A DNA stretch of 64,000 bases from Bradyrhizobium sp. Ce-3 (GTDB taxonomy: Bacteria; Pseudomonadota; Alphaproteobacteria; Rhizobiales; Xanthobacteraceae). Below, piece after piece: positions 1 to 7,156 of the stretch (position 1 is the stretch's first letter; every line of letters starts with the position of its first letter). Under the pieces are notes generated by a model. The model was not told the DNA's origin, ran no database searches, and saw only the letters and a list, made by a program, of their open reading frames with translations. The stretch spans positions 248,001-312,000 of the forward strand of contig NZ_BQUV01000007.1 of assembly GCF_022835695.1 (NCBI RefSeq). The letters are read 5' to 3'. Both the position numbers and the translations under genes were made by a program.

Positions 1-35
1 GCCGCAAGCGGTTGTCGACCATCCTGTTCTCGTAA
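1..35 (+). CDS. 3' end of an upstream gene, probably a YbbN-like thioredoxin
   Basis: Reading from base 3, the sequence gives RKRLSTILFS followed by TAA at 33-35. This Arg-rich, Leu-Phe-Ser ending resembles the C-terminus of YbbN/CnoX-type thioredoxin-TPR proteins, which often precede the Lon-domain gene in Bradyrhizobium-like genomes. Only ten codons are visible, so the identity comes from recall of the family ending plus context. The stop lies 30 bases before the next start, which fits an operon. Confidence 0.4.
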   Translation, partial: RKRLSTILFS

Positions 36-65
36 CGCACGCCCGTCACAGCAGCGGGACCGCAG

Positions 66-740
66 ATGCCGATCAATGCCGAATATCGCGGGCCCGGCGA
101 TCTCCCCGAGATCATCCCGGTGTTCCCGCTGCCGGGCGCGCTGTTGCTGCCGCGCGGCCAGATGCCGCTCAACATCTTCGAGCCGCGCTATCTCGCGATG
201 ATCGACGATGCGTTGCGCGACGGTCATCGCCTGATCGGCATGATCCAGCCCGACGTGGCGCATTCGCACAAGGAGGCGAAGCCGGCGCTGTTCCGGATCG
301 GCTGCGTCGGCCGCATCACCCAGCTCGCCGAATCCGGCGACGGCCGCTACATCCTCGAACTCACCGGCGTGGCGCGCTTCAAGGTGGTCGAGGAGCTGAT
401 CGTGCAGACGGCGTACCGGCAGTGCAAGGTCGACTTCTTCTCCTTCACCGGCGACTTCACCGCGCGCAAGGGCGAGGACGCCGTCGACCGCAAGGCGCTG
501 CTCGAGGTGCTCGCCGATTTCCTGGAGGCCAACAATCTGAAGGTCGATTGGGAAGGCATCGAGTCCGCGCCCAACGAGGCGCTGGTCAATGCGCTGGCGA
601 TGATGTCGCCCTACGGTCCGGCCGAGAAGCAGGCGATGCTCGAAGCGCCCGACCTGAAGACCCGCGCCGAGATCCTGATCGCAGTCACCGAGATGGACCT
701 CGCCAAGAAGCGCACCTCGGGCGATCCGCCGGTGCAGTAG
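66..740 (+). CDS. Lon N-terminal (substrate-binding) domain protein
   Basis: This 224-residue protein matches the stand-alone Lon substrate-binding domain (LON/PUA-like) family. It opens with a Pro-rich stretch and then FPLPGALLLPRGQMPLNIFE, the hallmark start of this domain, followed by PRYLAMIDDAL and the IGCVGRI strand. There is no AAA+ module or Ser-Lys protease domain, so it is not Lon protease. Its role is unclear and presumably involves protein or peptide binding. It follows a probable thioredoxin end by 30 bases. The Trm112-like gene that often follows it in relatives lies about 6 kb downstream, so the interval 766-6802 may be a lineage-specific insertion. Confidence 0.85.
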   Translation: MPINAEYRGPGDLPEIIPVFPLPGALLLPRGQMPLNIFEPRYLAMIDDALRDGHRLIGMIQPDVAHSHKEAKPALFRIGCVGRITQLAESGDGRYILELTGVARFKVVEELIVQTAYRQCKVDFFSFTGDFTARKGEDAVDRKALLEVLADFLEANNLKVDWEGIESAPNEALVNALAMMSPYGPAEKQAMLEAPDLKTRAEILIAVTEMDLAKKRTSGDPPVQ

Positions 741-765
741 CCTTCAGCTTTCGCGGCCCGTCATA

Positions 766-1320
766 TCAGCGATTGCGAAGCTGCTTGCGTCCGGTGAACA
801 TCGCACGCACCAGGTTCTGACGCTGCAGCAATCCCACCACGATGACGCCGAGCATGTGCAGGACTATCAGGACGAGGACCGCATTGGACGCATAGACGTG
901 GGTGTCCTCGACCCACCAGATGCCGAAGAAGGTCACGGTGACCTCCATCGCTCCCGTGATCGCCGAGACCGCGAGCAGCAGCAGCAGGACCACCAGCATC
1001 ACGGTGCCCGCGGGATTGAGCCCGATATAGCGCCCGGTGATGCCGCGGCGGAGATTCCAGATGTAGCGCGGCGCGGCGCGGAGACGGACGCCGAGCCTGC
1101 CGAAACGCGCATAGCGCGTGCCGGCAAAGCCCCAGATCAGCCGGAACGCCAGCAGGGCGATCACGGCATAGCCGGCCAGCCGGTGCAGCCGGTCATGGAC
1201 GTTGGGGGTCACGAAGGCGACCAGGACGAGGATGGCGAGCGCCCAGTGCCAGAGCCGCAACGGCAGGTCCCAGACCTGCACCGTGGTTGCGCCGCGGGCG
1301 CCAGGCGCCGCCTTCGTCAT
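766..1320 (-). CDS. Cytochrome b561-type membrane protein
   Basis: This 184-residue membrane protein belongs to the cytochrome b/b6 domain family (b561 / Ni-Fe-hydrogenase b-type subunit). After VQVWDLPLRLWHW, a typical start of the family, there are about four transmembrane helices. Histidines suited to bind two b hemes are seen in RLWHW, the HRLAGY segment, DTHVYASN and LHMLGV. It probably passes electrons between the quinone pool and a periplasmic partner. The gene upstream on the same strand encodes a small exported PepSY-like protein, a pairing seen with such cytochromes. The gap between them is filled by a 12-bp tandem repeat that reaches to 11 bases before this start, and no good ribosome site lies there apart from GAAG within a repeat. 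Confidence 0.85.
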   Translation of the reverse strand: MTKAAPGARGATTVQVWDLPLRLWHWALAILVLVAFVTPNVHDRLHRLAGYAVIALLAFRLIWGFAGTRYARFGRLGVRLRAAPRYIWNLRRGITGRYIGLNPAGTVMLVVLLLLLAVSAITGAMEVTVTFFGIWWVEDTHVYASNAVLVLIVLHMLGVIVVGLLQRQNLVRAMFTGRKQLRNR

Positions 1321-1330
1321 CGCGCAGGCT

Positions 1331-1378
1331 TCACTTCGCGATTCACTTCGCGATTCACCTGGCGATTCACTTGGCGAT
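1331..1378. repeat. Four tandem 12-bp units carrying a repeated stop codon
   Basis: Four head-to-tail 12-bp units (TCACTTCGCGAT, the same again, TCACCTGGCGAT, TCACTTGGCGAT) fill the gap between the PepSY-like gene and the cytochrome b gene. On the minus strand each unit reads Ile-Ala-Lys/Arg-stop, so the array is a tandem copy of the last four codons of the upstream gene, stop codon included. The true stop lies in the unit at 1367-1378. Confidence 0.9.
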
Positions 1379-1663
1379 CGTATGCTTCAGGCTGAGGTCC
1401 TCCGGGCTGTAGAACAGCTCGTAGAGCTTGCCTTCCTTGACGCCGTACACCTCGTAGCAGGAGCCCTCGACCTTCGAGCGGCGCACCTCGTAACCGAGCG
1501 CCTTGGCCTTGGCTTCGGCTTCGCTTGCCGGCTTCCACGACGCCTTGTCGAGCTTGGTGCAATTCTTGTAGCCGTCGGCGAACGCCGCCGAACCGGCCAG
1601 CCCCAGAACGCCCCCAACCACGCACGCTGCAAGCGCAGCGCTCAAAATCACTCTCACGCGCAT
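1367..1663 (-). CDS. Small exported PepSY-like protein
   Basis: About 98 residues from ATG 1663. The start is chosen because GGAGGGGAG lies directly before it; an in-frame start nine codons upstream lacks such a site. A signal peptide (MRVRVILSAALAACVVGG, cleavage near AAFA-DG) precedes a compact domain with the pattern SWKPASEAEAKAKALGYEVR and a CYEVYG strand. This fits the PepSY_2 / YpeB-like small periplasmic family found with cytochrome b561 proteins. It contains two cysteines after the signal. The function is probably that of a periplasmic partner or inhibitor-like domain; only the family call is supported. Confidence 0.7.
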   Translation of the reverse strand: MRVRVILSAALAACVVGGVLGLAGSAAFADGYKNCTKLDKASWKPASEAEAKAKALGYEVRRSKVEGSCYEVYGVKEGKLYELFYSPEDLSLKHTIAK

Positions 1664-1875
1664 CTCCCCTCCGTTGACGATCGTGCCCACAACGCGATCG
1701 CGCAGGGCACATGCGTGAACAATGCCGAGGGGATTGCCAAGTCAAGGAAGCGCCCGAGCGGCGGGCTTTAGAGAAATTCTAACCGCCGCGAAAACCGCTT
1801 TGCGCTCCATGCGCAAACTGGTTTTGAGCGCTTGCTGCGGCCTTACGCCCCATACGCAACCGCGCCGGCCATCGA

Positions 1876-4422
1876 TCAGGACGCGGCACCCGCCATCGCG
1901 AGACGAACCGCGGGACGTTCGGCCGCTGGCGCGGCCCGCCCGCCGATCATCTGCGCGACCTTCTCGCTCTGCACCGGCGGGCTGAAGTGGAAGCCCTGCA
2001 CTTCCACGCAGGCATCCGCGCGCAGGATGTCGAGCTGCTCCCTGGTTTCGACGCCCTCGGCCGTCGTCGTCTTGCCGAGGCTGACCGCGAAGCGAACGAT
2101 CGCGCGTGCGATCCGGCGCGACTCGTCCGACGCGCCCGACAGTTCGGAGACGAAGCTGCGGTCGATCTTGACCTTGTCGAACGGAAACTTCTGCAGGAAG
2201 CTCAGCGACGAATAGCCGGTGCCGAAATCGTCGAGCGCGATCCGCACCCCGAGATCGTGCAGCTGGCTGAGCGCCGCGAACACCGCCTCGCTGTCCTGGA
2301 TGATCGCCGTCTCGGTGACTTCGAGTTCGAGCCTGTCGGGCGAAATTCCCGCGCTCGCCAGCGCGTGCACGATCACCGGCACCAGCTCCGGACTCCTGAA
2401 CTGCACCGGCGACAGATTGATCGCGATCTTGAGGTCGTCGGGCCATTTGGCCGCCTCCGCACACGCGGTGCGCAGCACCCATTCGCCGAGCGGCACGATC
2501 AGGCCGGTCTCTTCCGCCAGCGGAATGAACTGCGCCGGCGACACCATGCCGCGTTGCGGGTGATGCCAGCGCAACAGCGCCTCGAAGCCGCAGGTCTCGC
2601 CGCTCGCGACATGGATGAACGGCTGATAGTGCAGCTCGAACTCGCCGTTGGTGAGCGCGCTGCGCATGTCGCGCTCGAGGCCGCGCCTTGCCTGCAGCAG
2701 CCGATCGAGCTCCGGCTCGAAGAAGCGGAACGAGCCGCGCCCACAGCTCTTGGCGGAGTAGAGCGCAAGATCGGCGCTGCGCAGCACCTCGTCGGAATCG
2801 GTGCCGTCGCGCGGCGCGATCGCAATGCCGATGCTGGTCGTGGTAGTGACCCGGTGATGGCCGAGATCGATCGGCTCGCTGAGCGCCTTCCTGATCTTCT
2901 CGGCGAGCAGACCCGCTTCCTCGACCGGATCGGTGACATATTCGATCACGGCGAACTCGTCGCCGCCGAGCCGTGCGACCAGCGTGGTGTCGCTGACGCA
3001 TCTGCGCAGCCGCGCGGCCACCGACTTGAGCAGCGCGTCGCCCGCCGGATGCCCGAGCGTGTCATTGACGTCCTTGAAGCGATCGAGATCGAGCATCAGC
3101 ACCGCAAGGCTCGGCCCGCCGCACCTTGCGCCGGAGAGTGCCTGCTCCATCCACTCCTTGAGCAGCACGCGATTCGGCAAGTCGGTCAGCGCATCGTGCT
3201 GCGCCATATGGGTGATCTTGGCCTCGGAGCGCCGCTGCTCGGTGACGTCGCGATGCGTCGCCACCCAGCCGCCGCCGGGCATCGGCTGTCGCGTCACGCA
3301 GATCAGCCGGCCGTCGAAGAGCTCGTCGACCCGGCTCGAGATCTCGCCGGCCGGCAGCGCATTCAAGGTCGCGAGCACCTGCGTCGCGGCACTGTCGCTG
3401 GTCTCGCCCTTGAGGATGCCGTTGGCGATCCGATGCCTGATGATCTCGCGATGGGCGGTGCCGGGCTGCAGCAATTCGGGCGGCAGCCGGTACATCTTGG
3501 CGTAGCGCTCGTTGCAAACCACGAGGCGCTTCTCCGCATCGAACATGCAGAGCCCCTCACCCATGTGGTTGATCGCGGTATCGAGCCGGAACCGCTGTTC
3601 CTCCAGCTCCTTCTGCGACGCCTCGACCTGCTGGCGCGCCAGCGAAAGCTGGCTGATGATTTCCTCGAAGCGGCGGGTGCGAAGCGCGAGGCGCCGGTCC
3701 GCGAGCACGCCGACCAGGCTCATCCCGAGCACCGAGAGCGCGACGCCCGCGATCACGATGGCAAGGAAGGCGGGCGACAGCGACAGGGCGGTCGGCGCCT
3801 GCAATGGATCCGGAACGATCTCGACCGCGCCCATCGCGGTGAAATGATGCGAGACGATCGCGAGCGTCAGCAACAGCGCCGCGACCAGCGACATCCAGCG
3901 ATCCTGATGGCGGACCGCAACCGAGAGCGCGGCGTAACCGAACAGCATGCCGAGCACGATGGAGGCCGCCACGAGATCCAGCGACCACACCACGTGGCCC
4001 GGCACTTCCAGCGCCCACATCCCGAGATAGTGCATGCTGGCGATGCCGGCGCCGATCACCGCGCCGCCGACCGGCGCGCGCCATGGGCTGGGATCGCTGG
4101 CGGCAAGGCCGAGGCCGCCGGACGTCAGCATCATCGCCACGGCGAGCGACGACGCAGTGAGGAAGATGCCGTAGCCGGTCGGCACGCCCGGCTCGTAGGC
4201 GAGCATGGCGATGAAATGCGTGGCCCAGATTCCGTAGCCGATCGCGGCTCCCGCAATCGCGATCCAGATCAGCCGCGTCCTCGCCTGCGATGCGATCGCG
4301 CGATGGAAGATGTTGACGGCGACAATGCTGGCAACGAAGCAGACCAGTCCGGCGAGCAGAACTAGCCGCCAGTCATGCTCACCTGAAAGGCACGTCAGAA
4401 CACGAAACATGCGTCGGTCCAT
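1876..4422 (-). CDS. MHYT-PAS-GGDEF-EAL signalling protein
   Basis: This 848-residue inner-membrane protein can make or break down cyclic di-GMP. The first ~245 residues form an MHYT sensor of seven helices, with the repeated motif visible as THFIAM, MHYLGM and HHFTAM; this domain is thought to bind copper and sense a small gas. A PAS domain (NHMGEGLCMFDAEKRLVVCN) follows, then a GGDEF domain with intact GGDEF (LGGDEFAVIEYV) and an EAL domain with intact EAL (GFEALLRWHHPQRG). Both catalytic signatures are present, so the net activity cannot be read from sequence. The start is uncertain: ATG 4422, ATG 4410 and TTG 4440 are all possible, and none has a strong ribosome site. Confidence 0.92.
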   Translation of the reverse strand: MDRRMFRVLTCLSGEHDWRLVLLAGLVCFVASIVAVNIFHRAIASQARTRLIWIAIAGAAIGYGIWATHFIAMLAYEPGVPTGYGIFLTASSLAVAMMLTSGGLGLAASDPSPWRAPVGGAVIGAGIASMHYLGMWALEVPGHVVWSLDLVAASIVLGMLFGYAALSVAVRHQDRWMSLVAALLLTLAIVSHHFTAMGAVEIVPDPLQAPTALSLSPAFLAIVIAGVALSVLGMSLVGVLADRRLALRTRRFEEIISQLSLARQQVEASQKELEEQRFRLDTAINHMGEGLCMFDAEKRLVVCNERYAKMYRLPPELLQPGTAHREIIRHRIANGILKGETSDSAATQVLATLNALPAGEISSRVDELFDGRLICVTRQPMPGGGWVATHRDVTEQRRSEAKITHMAQHDALTDLPNRVLLKEWMEQALSGARCGGPSLAVLMLDLDRFKDVNDTLGHPAGDALLKSVAARLRRCVSDTTLVARLGGDEFAVIEYVTDPVEEAGLLAEKIRKALSEPIDLGHHRVTTTTSIGIAIAPRDGTDSDEVLRSADLALYSAKSCGRGSFRFFEPELDRLLQARRGLERDMRSALTNGEFELHYQPFIHVASGETCGFEALLRWHHPQRGMVSPAQFIPLAEETGLIVPLGEWVLRTACAEAAKWPDDLKIAINLSPVQFRSPELVPVIVHALASAGISPDRLELEVTETAIIQDSEAVFAALSQLHDLGVRIALDDFGTGYSSLSFLQKFPFDKVKIDRSFVSELSGASDESRRIARAIVRFAVSLGKTTTAEGVETREQLDILRADACVEVQGFHFSPPVQSEKVAQMIGGRAAPAAERPAVRLAMAGAAS

Positions 4423-4574
4423 GGTTGTCCGCGCGGACAAGCTAGGCCGATTGAATTGTCTTCTCGATAATTTTCTGCAACTTTTGGTGGCATGGTTATC
4501 CGCACGTAAGCCGATTCCACACGGAAATTGATGGCTCCATAAATTCTACACACGGCCTGTGATCACGCGTGTGC

Positions 4575-4997
4575 TCAGGTCTCGAGCGGGACCAGCACCG
4601 TTTCCCCGGTTGCGACCAGCGACACCTCGCCCTGTGCGTTTTCCGCGAACAATTCGGCGCGCGCGAACACCTGGCGGCGCCCGGCCCGCAATGTGGTGCC
4701 CTTGGCGACGAAGCAGCGGCCCACCGCGGGCTTCAGGCAATTCATCGAGAAATGCGATGCGGTGACGGAACCGACGATCGACGCCGCGGCAAAGCCGCAA
4801 GCCGTGTCGAGCAGGGCCGCGATCATGCCGGCGTGCAGATGGCCGGCATATTGGGTGAGATCGTCGCGCCAGGGCATGCGCAGCTCCACCTCGCCGGCGC
4901 CGGCGGACACCACCTCGAGACCGACGAGCCGATTGAAGGCCGCCGACGCATTGGTCGCAACAAGACGATCCAGATCGAATCCCGTTCCGGCGGTCAT
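4575..4997 (-). CDS. PaaI-type hotdog thioesterase
   Basis: This 140-residue single-hotdog protein is of the PaaI / YigI thioesterase family, which hydrolyses acyl-CoA thioesters in the cytoplasm. The family signature HAGMIAALLDTACGFAA is present near the middle, with the conserved Gly-His-Leu-His before it. The start ATG at 4995-4997 overlaps the stop of the crotonase-family gene (ATGA), so the two are translationally coupled. A longer frame to 5120 exists but has no comparable support. Pairing with a crotonase suggests clearance of acyl- or enoyl-CoA intermediates. Confidence 0.88.
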   Translation of the reverse strand: MTAGTGFDLDRLVATNASAAFNRLVGLEVVSAGAGEVELRMPWRDDLTQYAGHLHAGMIAALLDTACGFAAASIVGSVTASHFSMNCLKPAVGRCFVAKGTTLRAGRRQVFARAELFAENAQGEVSLVATGETVLVPLET

Positions 4998-5800
4998 GCA
5001 AAACTCCATTGCGGCGGCCGCCGTTCGAGATTCGCCCGGACGGCCTCGATGTGATTGGGCGTACCGAGCAAGAGCGCCTGCTCGGCGGTCTCGGCCGCGA
5101 GCCCGGTCGCCGCATCGCAATCGGCCGCGAGGTTGAGCAGCCGCTTGGCGGCGCGGATCGCGTCCGGGCTGCGGTCCGCAATCGCGCGCGCCGTTTCCAG
5201 TGCCGCCTCACGCGGCTGCTCGACGAGCCGGGTCGCGAAGCCGTAACCGAGCGCTTCGTCGGCGGAGAAGACGCGCGCGGTGTAGGTCAGTTCGCGGATC
5301 ACGTCGTCGCGCGCGAGATGGCGCATCAGCAGCGTGCCGGCCATGTCGGGCACCAGCCCCCATTTGGCTTCGATGATGGCAAGCCGCGTAGCCGGCGCGA
5401 GATATCTGATGTCGGCACCGAGCATCAGCTGGAAGCCGCCGCCGACCGCGATGCCGTGGACGGCCGCAATCACCGGCACCGGCAGCTCGCGCCACAGCCA
5501 CACCAGATGCTGCGCGAGATTGGCAATGCCGTGGCTGCGCTGGCCGAGATCGGCGAACGGCAGGATGGATTCGCCTTCCGTCGTGGCGACCAGGCGCTCG
5601 ATATCGAGGCCGGCGCAGAAGCCCTGCCCTTCGCCCGACAGCACCACGGCGCGGACCTTGCGATCGTCCGCAAGCCTGGCGCCGACGTCGGCGATCGCGG
5701 TGAACATGTCAGGATCGAGCGCATTGAGCTTGTCCGGCCGGTTGAGCCTGACGTCGGCGACGCCATTGGCGATGCTGAGGCTGACGCGATCAGTGGTCAT
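4994..5800 (-). CDS. Crotonase-family enoyl-CoA hydratase/isomerase
   Basis: This 268-residue protein has the crotonase fold: an oxyanion-hole strand SGEGQGFCAGLD and the HGIAVGGGFQLMLGAD helix. The residue matching the first catalytic Glu of enoyl-CoA hydratase is Gln (GGGFQ). The second Glu is kept (AIIEAKWG), and an Asp follows in LVPDMAGT. An acid at that third position is a feature of dienoyl-CoA isomerases, so an isomerase-like reaction is more likely than plain hydration. ATG 5800 is chosen because the protein then begins at the usual family N-terminus. It is coupled by ATGA to the downstream thioesterase gene. Confidence 0.85.
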   Translation of the reverse strand: MTTDRVSLSIANGVADVRLNRPDKLNALDPDMFTAIADVGARLADDRKVRAVVLSGEGQGFCAGLDIERLVATTEGESILPFADLGQRSHGIANLAQHLVWLWRELPVPVIAAVHGIAVGGGFQLMLGADIRYLAPATRLAIIEAKWGLVPDMAGTLLMRHLARDDVIRELTYTARVFSADEALGYGFATRLVEQPREAALETARAIADRSPDAIRAAKRLLNLAADCDAATGLAAETAEQALLLGTPNHIEAVRANLERRPPQWSFA

Positions 5801-5811
5801 CGCAGCACTCG

Positions 5812-6162
5812 CTAGTAACCGGCCGCGGCGAGCGCGACCACCGCGCTCATCGCCATCCAGCCGAAATGCCGGAAGCGGGTCGCGACGGCATTTGCGAGCG
5901 CGGCGCAGCCGAACACGACCGCAAGCGTCGCCACGATCCAATGCCGCGCGGCATCGGACGCCATCGCGGGCGCCGCGACCAGCAGCACGCCACCGCCGAT
6001 CCAGGCGACCGTGCCGGCCTGATAGACCAGGCGAAGCAACAGGCGCAGCCGCGGCGGCTCGACGGTGGCGCGCGCGAATATTTTGGTCTCGCCAAGTACG
6101 CCATGGATCAGGCTGACCAGGATGGCGATCACACCGGCGCCTTGCAGCAGAACATCACGCAT
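5812..6162 (-). CDS. Small four-helix membrane protein
   Basis: About 116 residues with four predicted membrane helices: VLLQGAGVIAILVSLIHGV, VYQAGTVAWIGGGVLLVA, WIVATLAVVFGCAALANAV and WMAMSAVVALAAAGY. I do not recognise a catalytic family. ATG 6162 is chosen because AAGG lies nine bases upstream; the frame also allows ATG 6186, but that codon falls inside a 24-bp palindrome. It ends 11 bases before the crotonase gene on the same strand, so the three genes may be cotranscribed. It is divergent from a TetR regulator with operator-like palindromes between them, so it is the probable target of that regulator. Confidence 0.7.
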   Translation of the reverse strand: MRDVLLQGAGVIAILVSLIHGVLGETKIFARATVEPPRLRLLLRLVYQAGTVAWIGGGVLLVAAPAMASDAARHWIVATLAVVFGCAALANAVATRFRHFGWMAMSAVVALAAAGY

Positions 6163-6179
6163 CGAGACACCTTCAGGAC

Positions 6180-6203
6180 TATCCATACAGTACTGTATGG
6201 ATA
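6180..6203. promoter_or_regulatory. Probable TetR operator 1 (perfect 24-bp palindrome)
   Basis: A perfect 24-base palindrome with arms TATCCATACAGT and ACTGTATGGATA lies between the small membrane-protein gene and the divergent TetR gene. Its core is ATACA-N4-TGTAT, repeated in a second site 44 bases away. Position and symmetry make it a likely operator for the adjacent regulator; binding is inferred. Confidence 0.75.
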
Positions 6204-6228
6204 AGACACCGGGCGCTGGCGCCTGTCA

Positions 6229-6242
6229 ATACACTTGTGTAT
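6229..6242. promoter_or_regulatory. Probable TetR operator 2
   Basis: ATACACTTGTGTAT has the same ATACA-N4-TGTAT core as the perfect palindrome at 6180-6203. The two centres are 44 bases apart, about four helical turns, so two regulator dimers could sit on one face of the DNA. It lies 23 bases before the regulator start codon, well placed for autoregulation. Confidence 0.65.
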
Positions 6243-6265
6243 GGTCGCGATGCGGACGGGGAACC

Positions 6266-6802
6266 ATGACGGAACAGCTTTCAGCCAGGGATTGGCTCGA
6301 CCAGGGTCTGAAGACGCTGGCGCGGCGCGGCTTCACGGCGCTGAAGGCCGAGCCGCTGGCCAAGGCCATGGGCGTCTCGCGCGGCAGCTTCTACTGGCAT
6401 TTCGCCGACATCGCCGCCTACCGCGCCGCGATCCTCACCCATTGGCGCGAGGTCGCCGCCGAACAGGTGATCGCCGAGCTCGAGACGATTCCGCGAGGCG
6501 GCGAGGCGCTGGCGCTGTTGCTGCGCCGGGCCTTTTCGGCGCGGCTGGCGCTGGAACGCGCGGTGCGTAGCTGGGCCATCGCCGACGCAGCGGTGCGCGC
6601 CGCCGTGCTCGAGGTCGACCAGCGCCGGATCGGCTACATCGAAACCCTGCTCCGGCAGGATGGATTCGAAGACGACGTGGCGCGCGGCCGGGCGCAGATC
6701 TTCTATTGGGCGTTCATCGGCTACGCGCTGTCCGAACAGGCGCTGCCGAAGCCGCGTCAGCAGGCCGCAATCGACGAGCTGCTGCGGATTGCCAAGCGCT
6801 GA
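6266..6802 (+). CDS. TetR/AcrR family regulator
   Basis: This 178-residue protein has a TetR N-terminal helix-turn-helix domain: LKTLARRGFTALKAEPLA followed by the recognition region MGVSRGSFYWHFADIAAY. The C-terminal ligand domain is all-helical. ATG 6266 is chosen because the DNA-binding domain starts at the normal distance from it; a longer upstream frame runs through the operator region and into the divergent gene. Two palindromes with the core ATACA-N4-TGTAT lie just upstream, so it probably represses itself and the divergent membrane-protein/crotonase/thioesterase genes. The ligand is unknown. Confidence 0.9.
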   Translation: MTEQLSARDWLDQGLKTLARRGFTALKAEPLAKAMGVSRGSFYWHFADIAAYRAAILTHWREVAAEQVIAELETIPRGGEALALLLRRAFSARLALERAVRSWAIADAAVRAAVLEVDQRRIGYIETLLRQDGFEDDVARGRAQIFYWAFIGYALSEQALPKPRQQAAIDELLRIAKR

Positions 6803-6848
6803 CAGTTGACATTCGGATGTGCTACATCACGGCGAGCCGGAGACATCC

Positions 6849-7046
6849 ATGAATTCGACGCCCGATCATCTCGACAGCACCGCCGACCCGAAACTGCTGG
6901 AGATCCTGGTGTGCCCGATCACCAAGGGACCGCTGGAATTCGACGCCGCGCGGCAGGAGCTGATCTCGCGCTCGGCCAAGCTCGCCTATCCGATCCGCGA
7001 CGGCATTCCGATCATGCTGCCGGAAGAGGCCAGGAAGATCGATTGA
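6849..7046 (+). CDS. Trm112-like small protein
   Basis: This 65-residue protein is of the Trm112 / YcaR (UPF0434) family, with the conserved [17 protein letters not shown] opening, [18 protein letters not shown] ending and a single Cys. The eukaryotic homolog activates methyltransferases; the bacterial role is not settled. ATG 6849 follows GGAG with seven bases between, better than an ATG ten codons upstream. In relatives this gene often lies just after the Lon-domain gene, which here is at 66-740. Confidence 0.85.
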   Translation: MNSTPDHLDSTADPKLLEILVCPITKGPLEFDAARQELISRSAKLAYPIRDGIPIMLPEEARKID

Positions 7047-7053
7047 TGTAAGC

Positions 7054-7140
7054 GTAGCCCGGATGGAGCGAAGCGCAATTCGGGGAAGTCTCACCGCTGG
7101 AAGGCCGGTCCCGGATTGCGCTACGCTTCATCCGGGCTAC
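7054..7140. repeat. GTAGCCCGG palindromic repeat, copy 1
   Basis: A long imperfect inverted repeat starts GTAGCCCGGATGGAGCGAAG and ends with its near complement (CATCCGGGCTAC). The same element occurs at 20687-20774 and 44983-45068. It lies between convergent genes and could form a stable hairpin, so it may act as a REP-like element or a terminator. Confidence 0.85.
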
Positions 7141-7156
7141 GGCACCTATACACCCC

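Noticed and set aside
4549-4573. Inverted repeat CACACG...CGTGTG after the thioesterase gene as a terminator
   Set aside because: The stem is only six bases with a long loop, and no T run follows on either strand.
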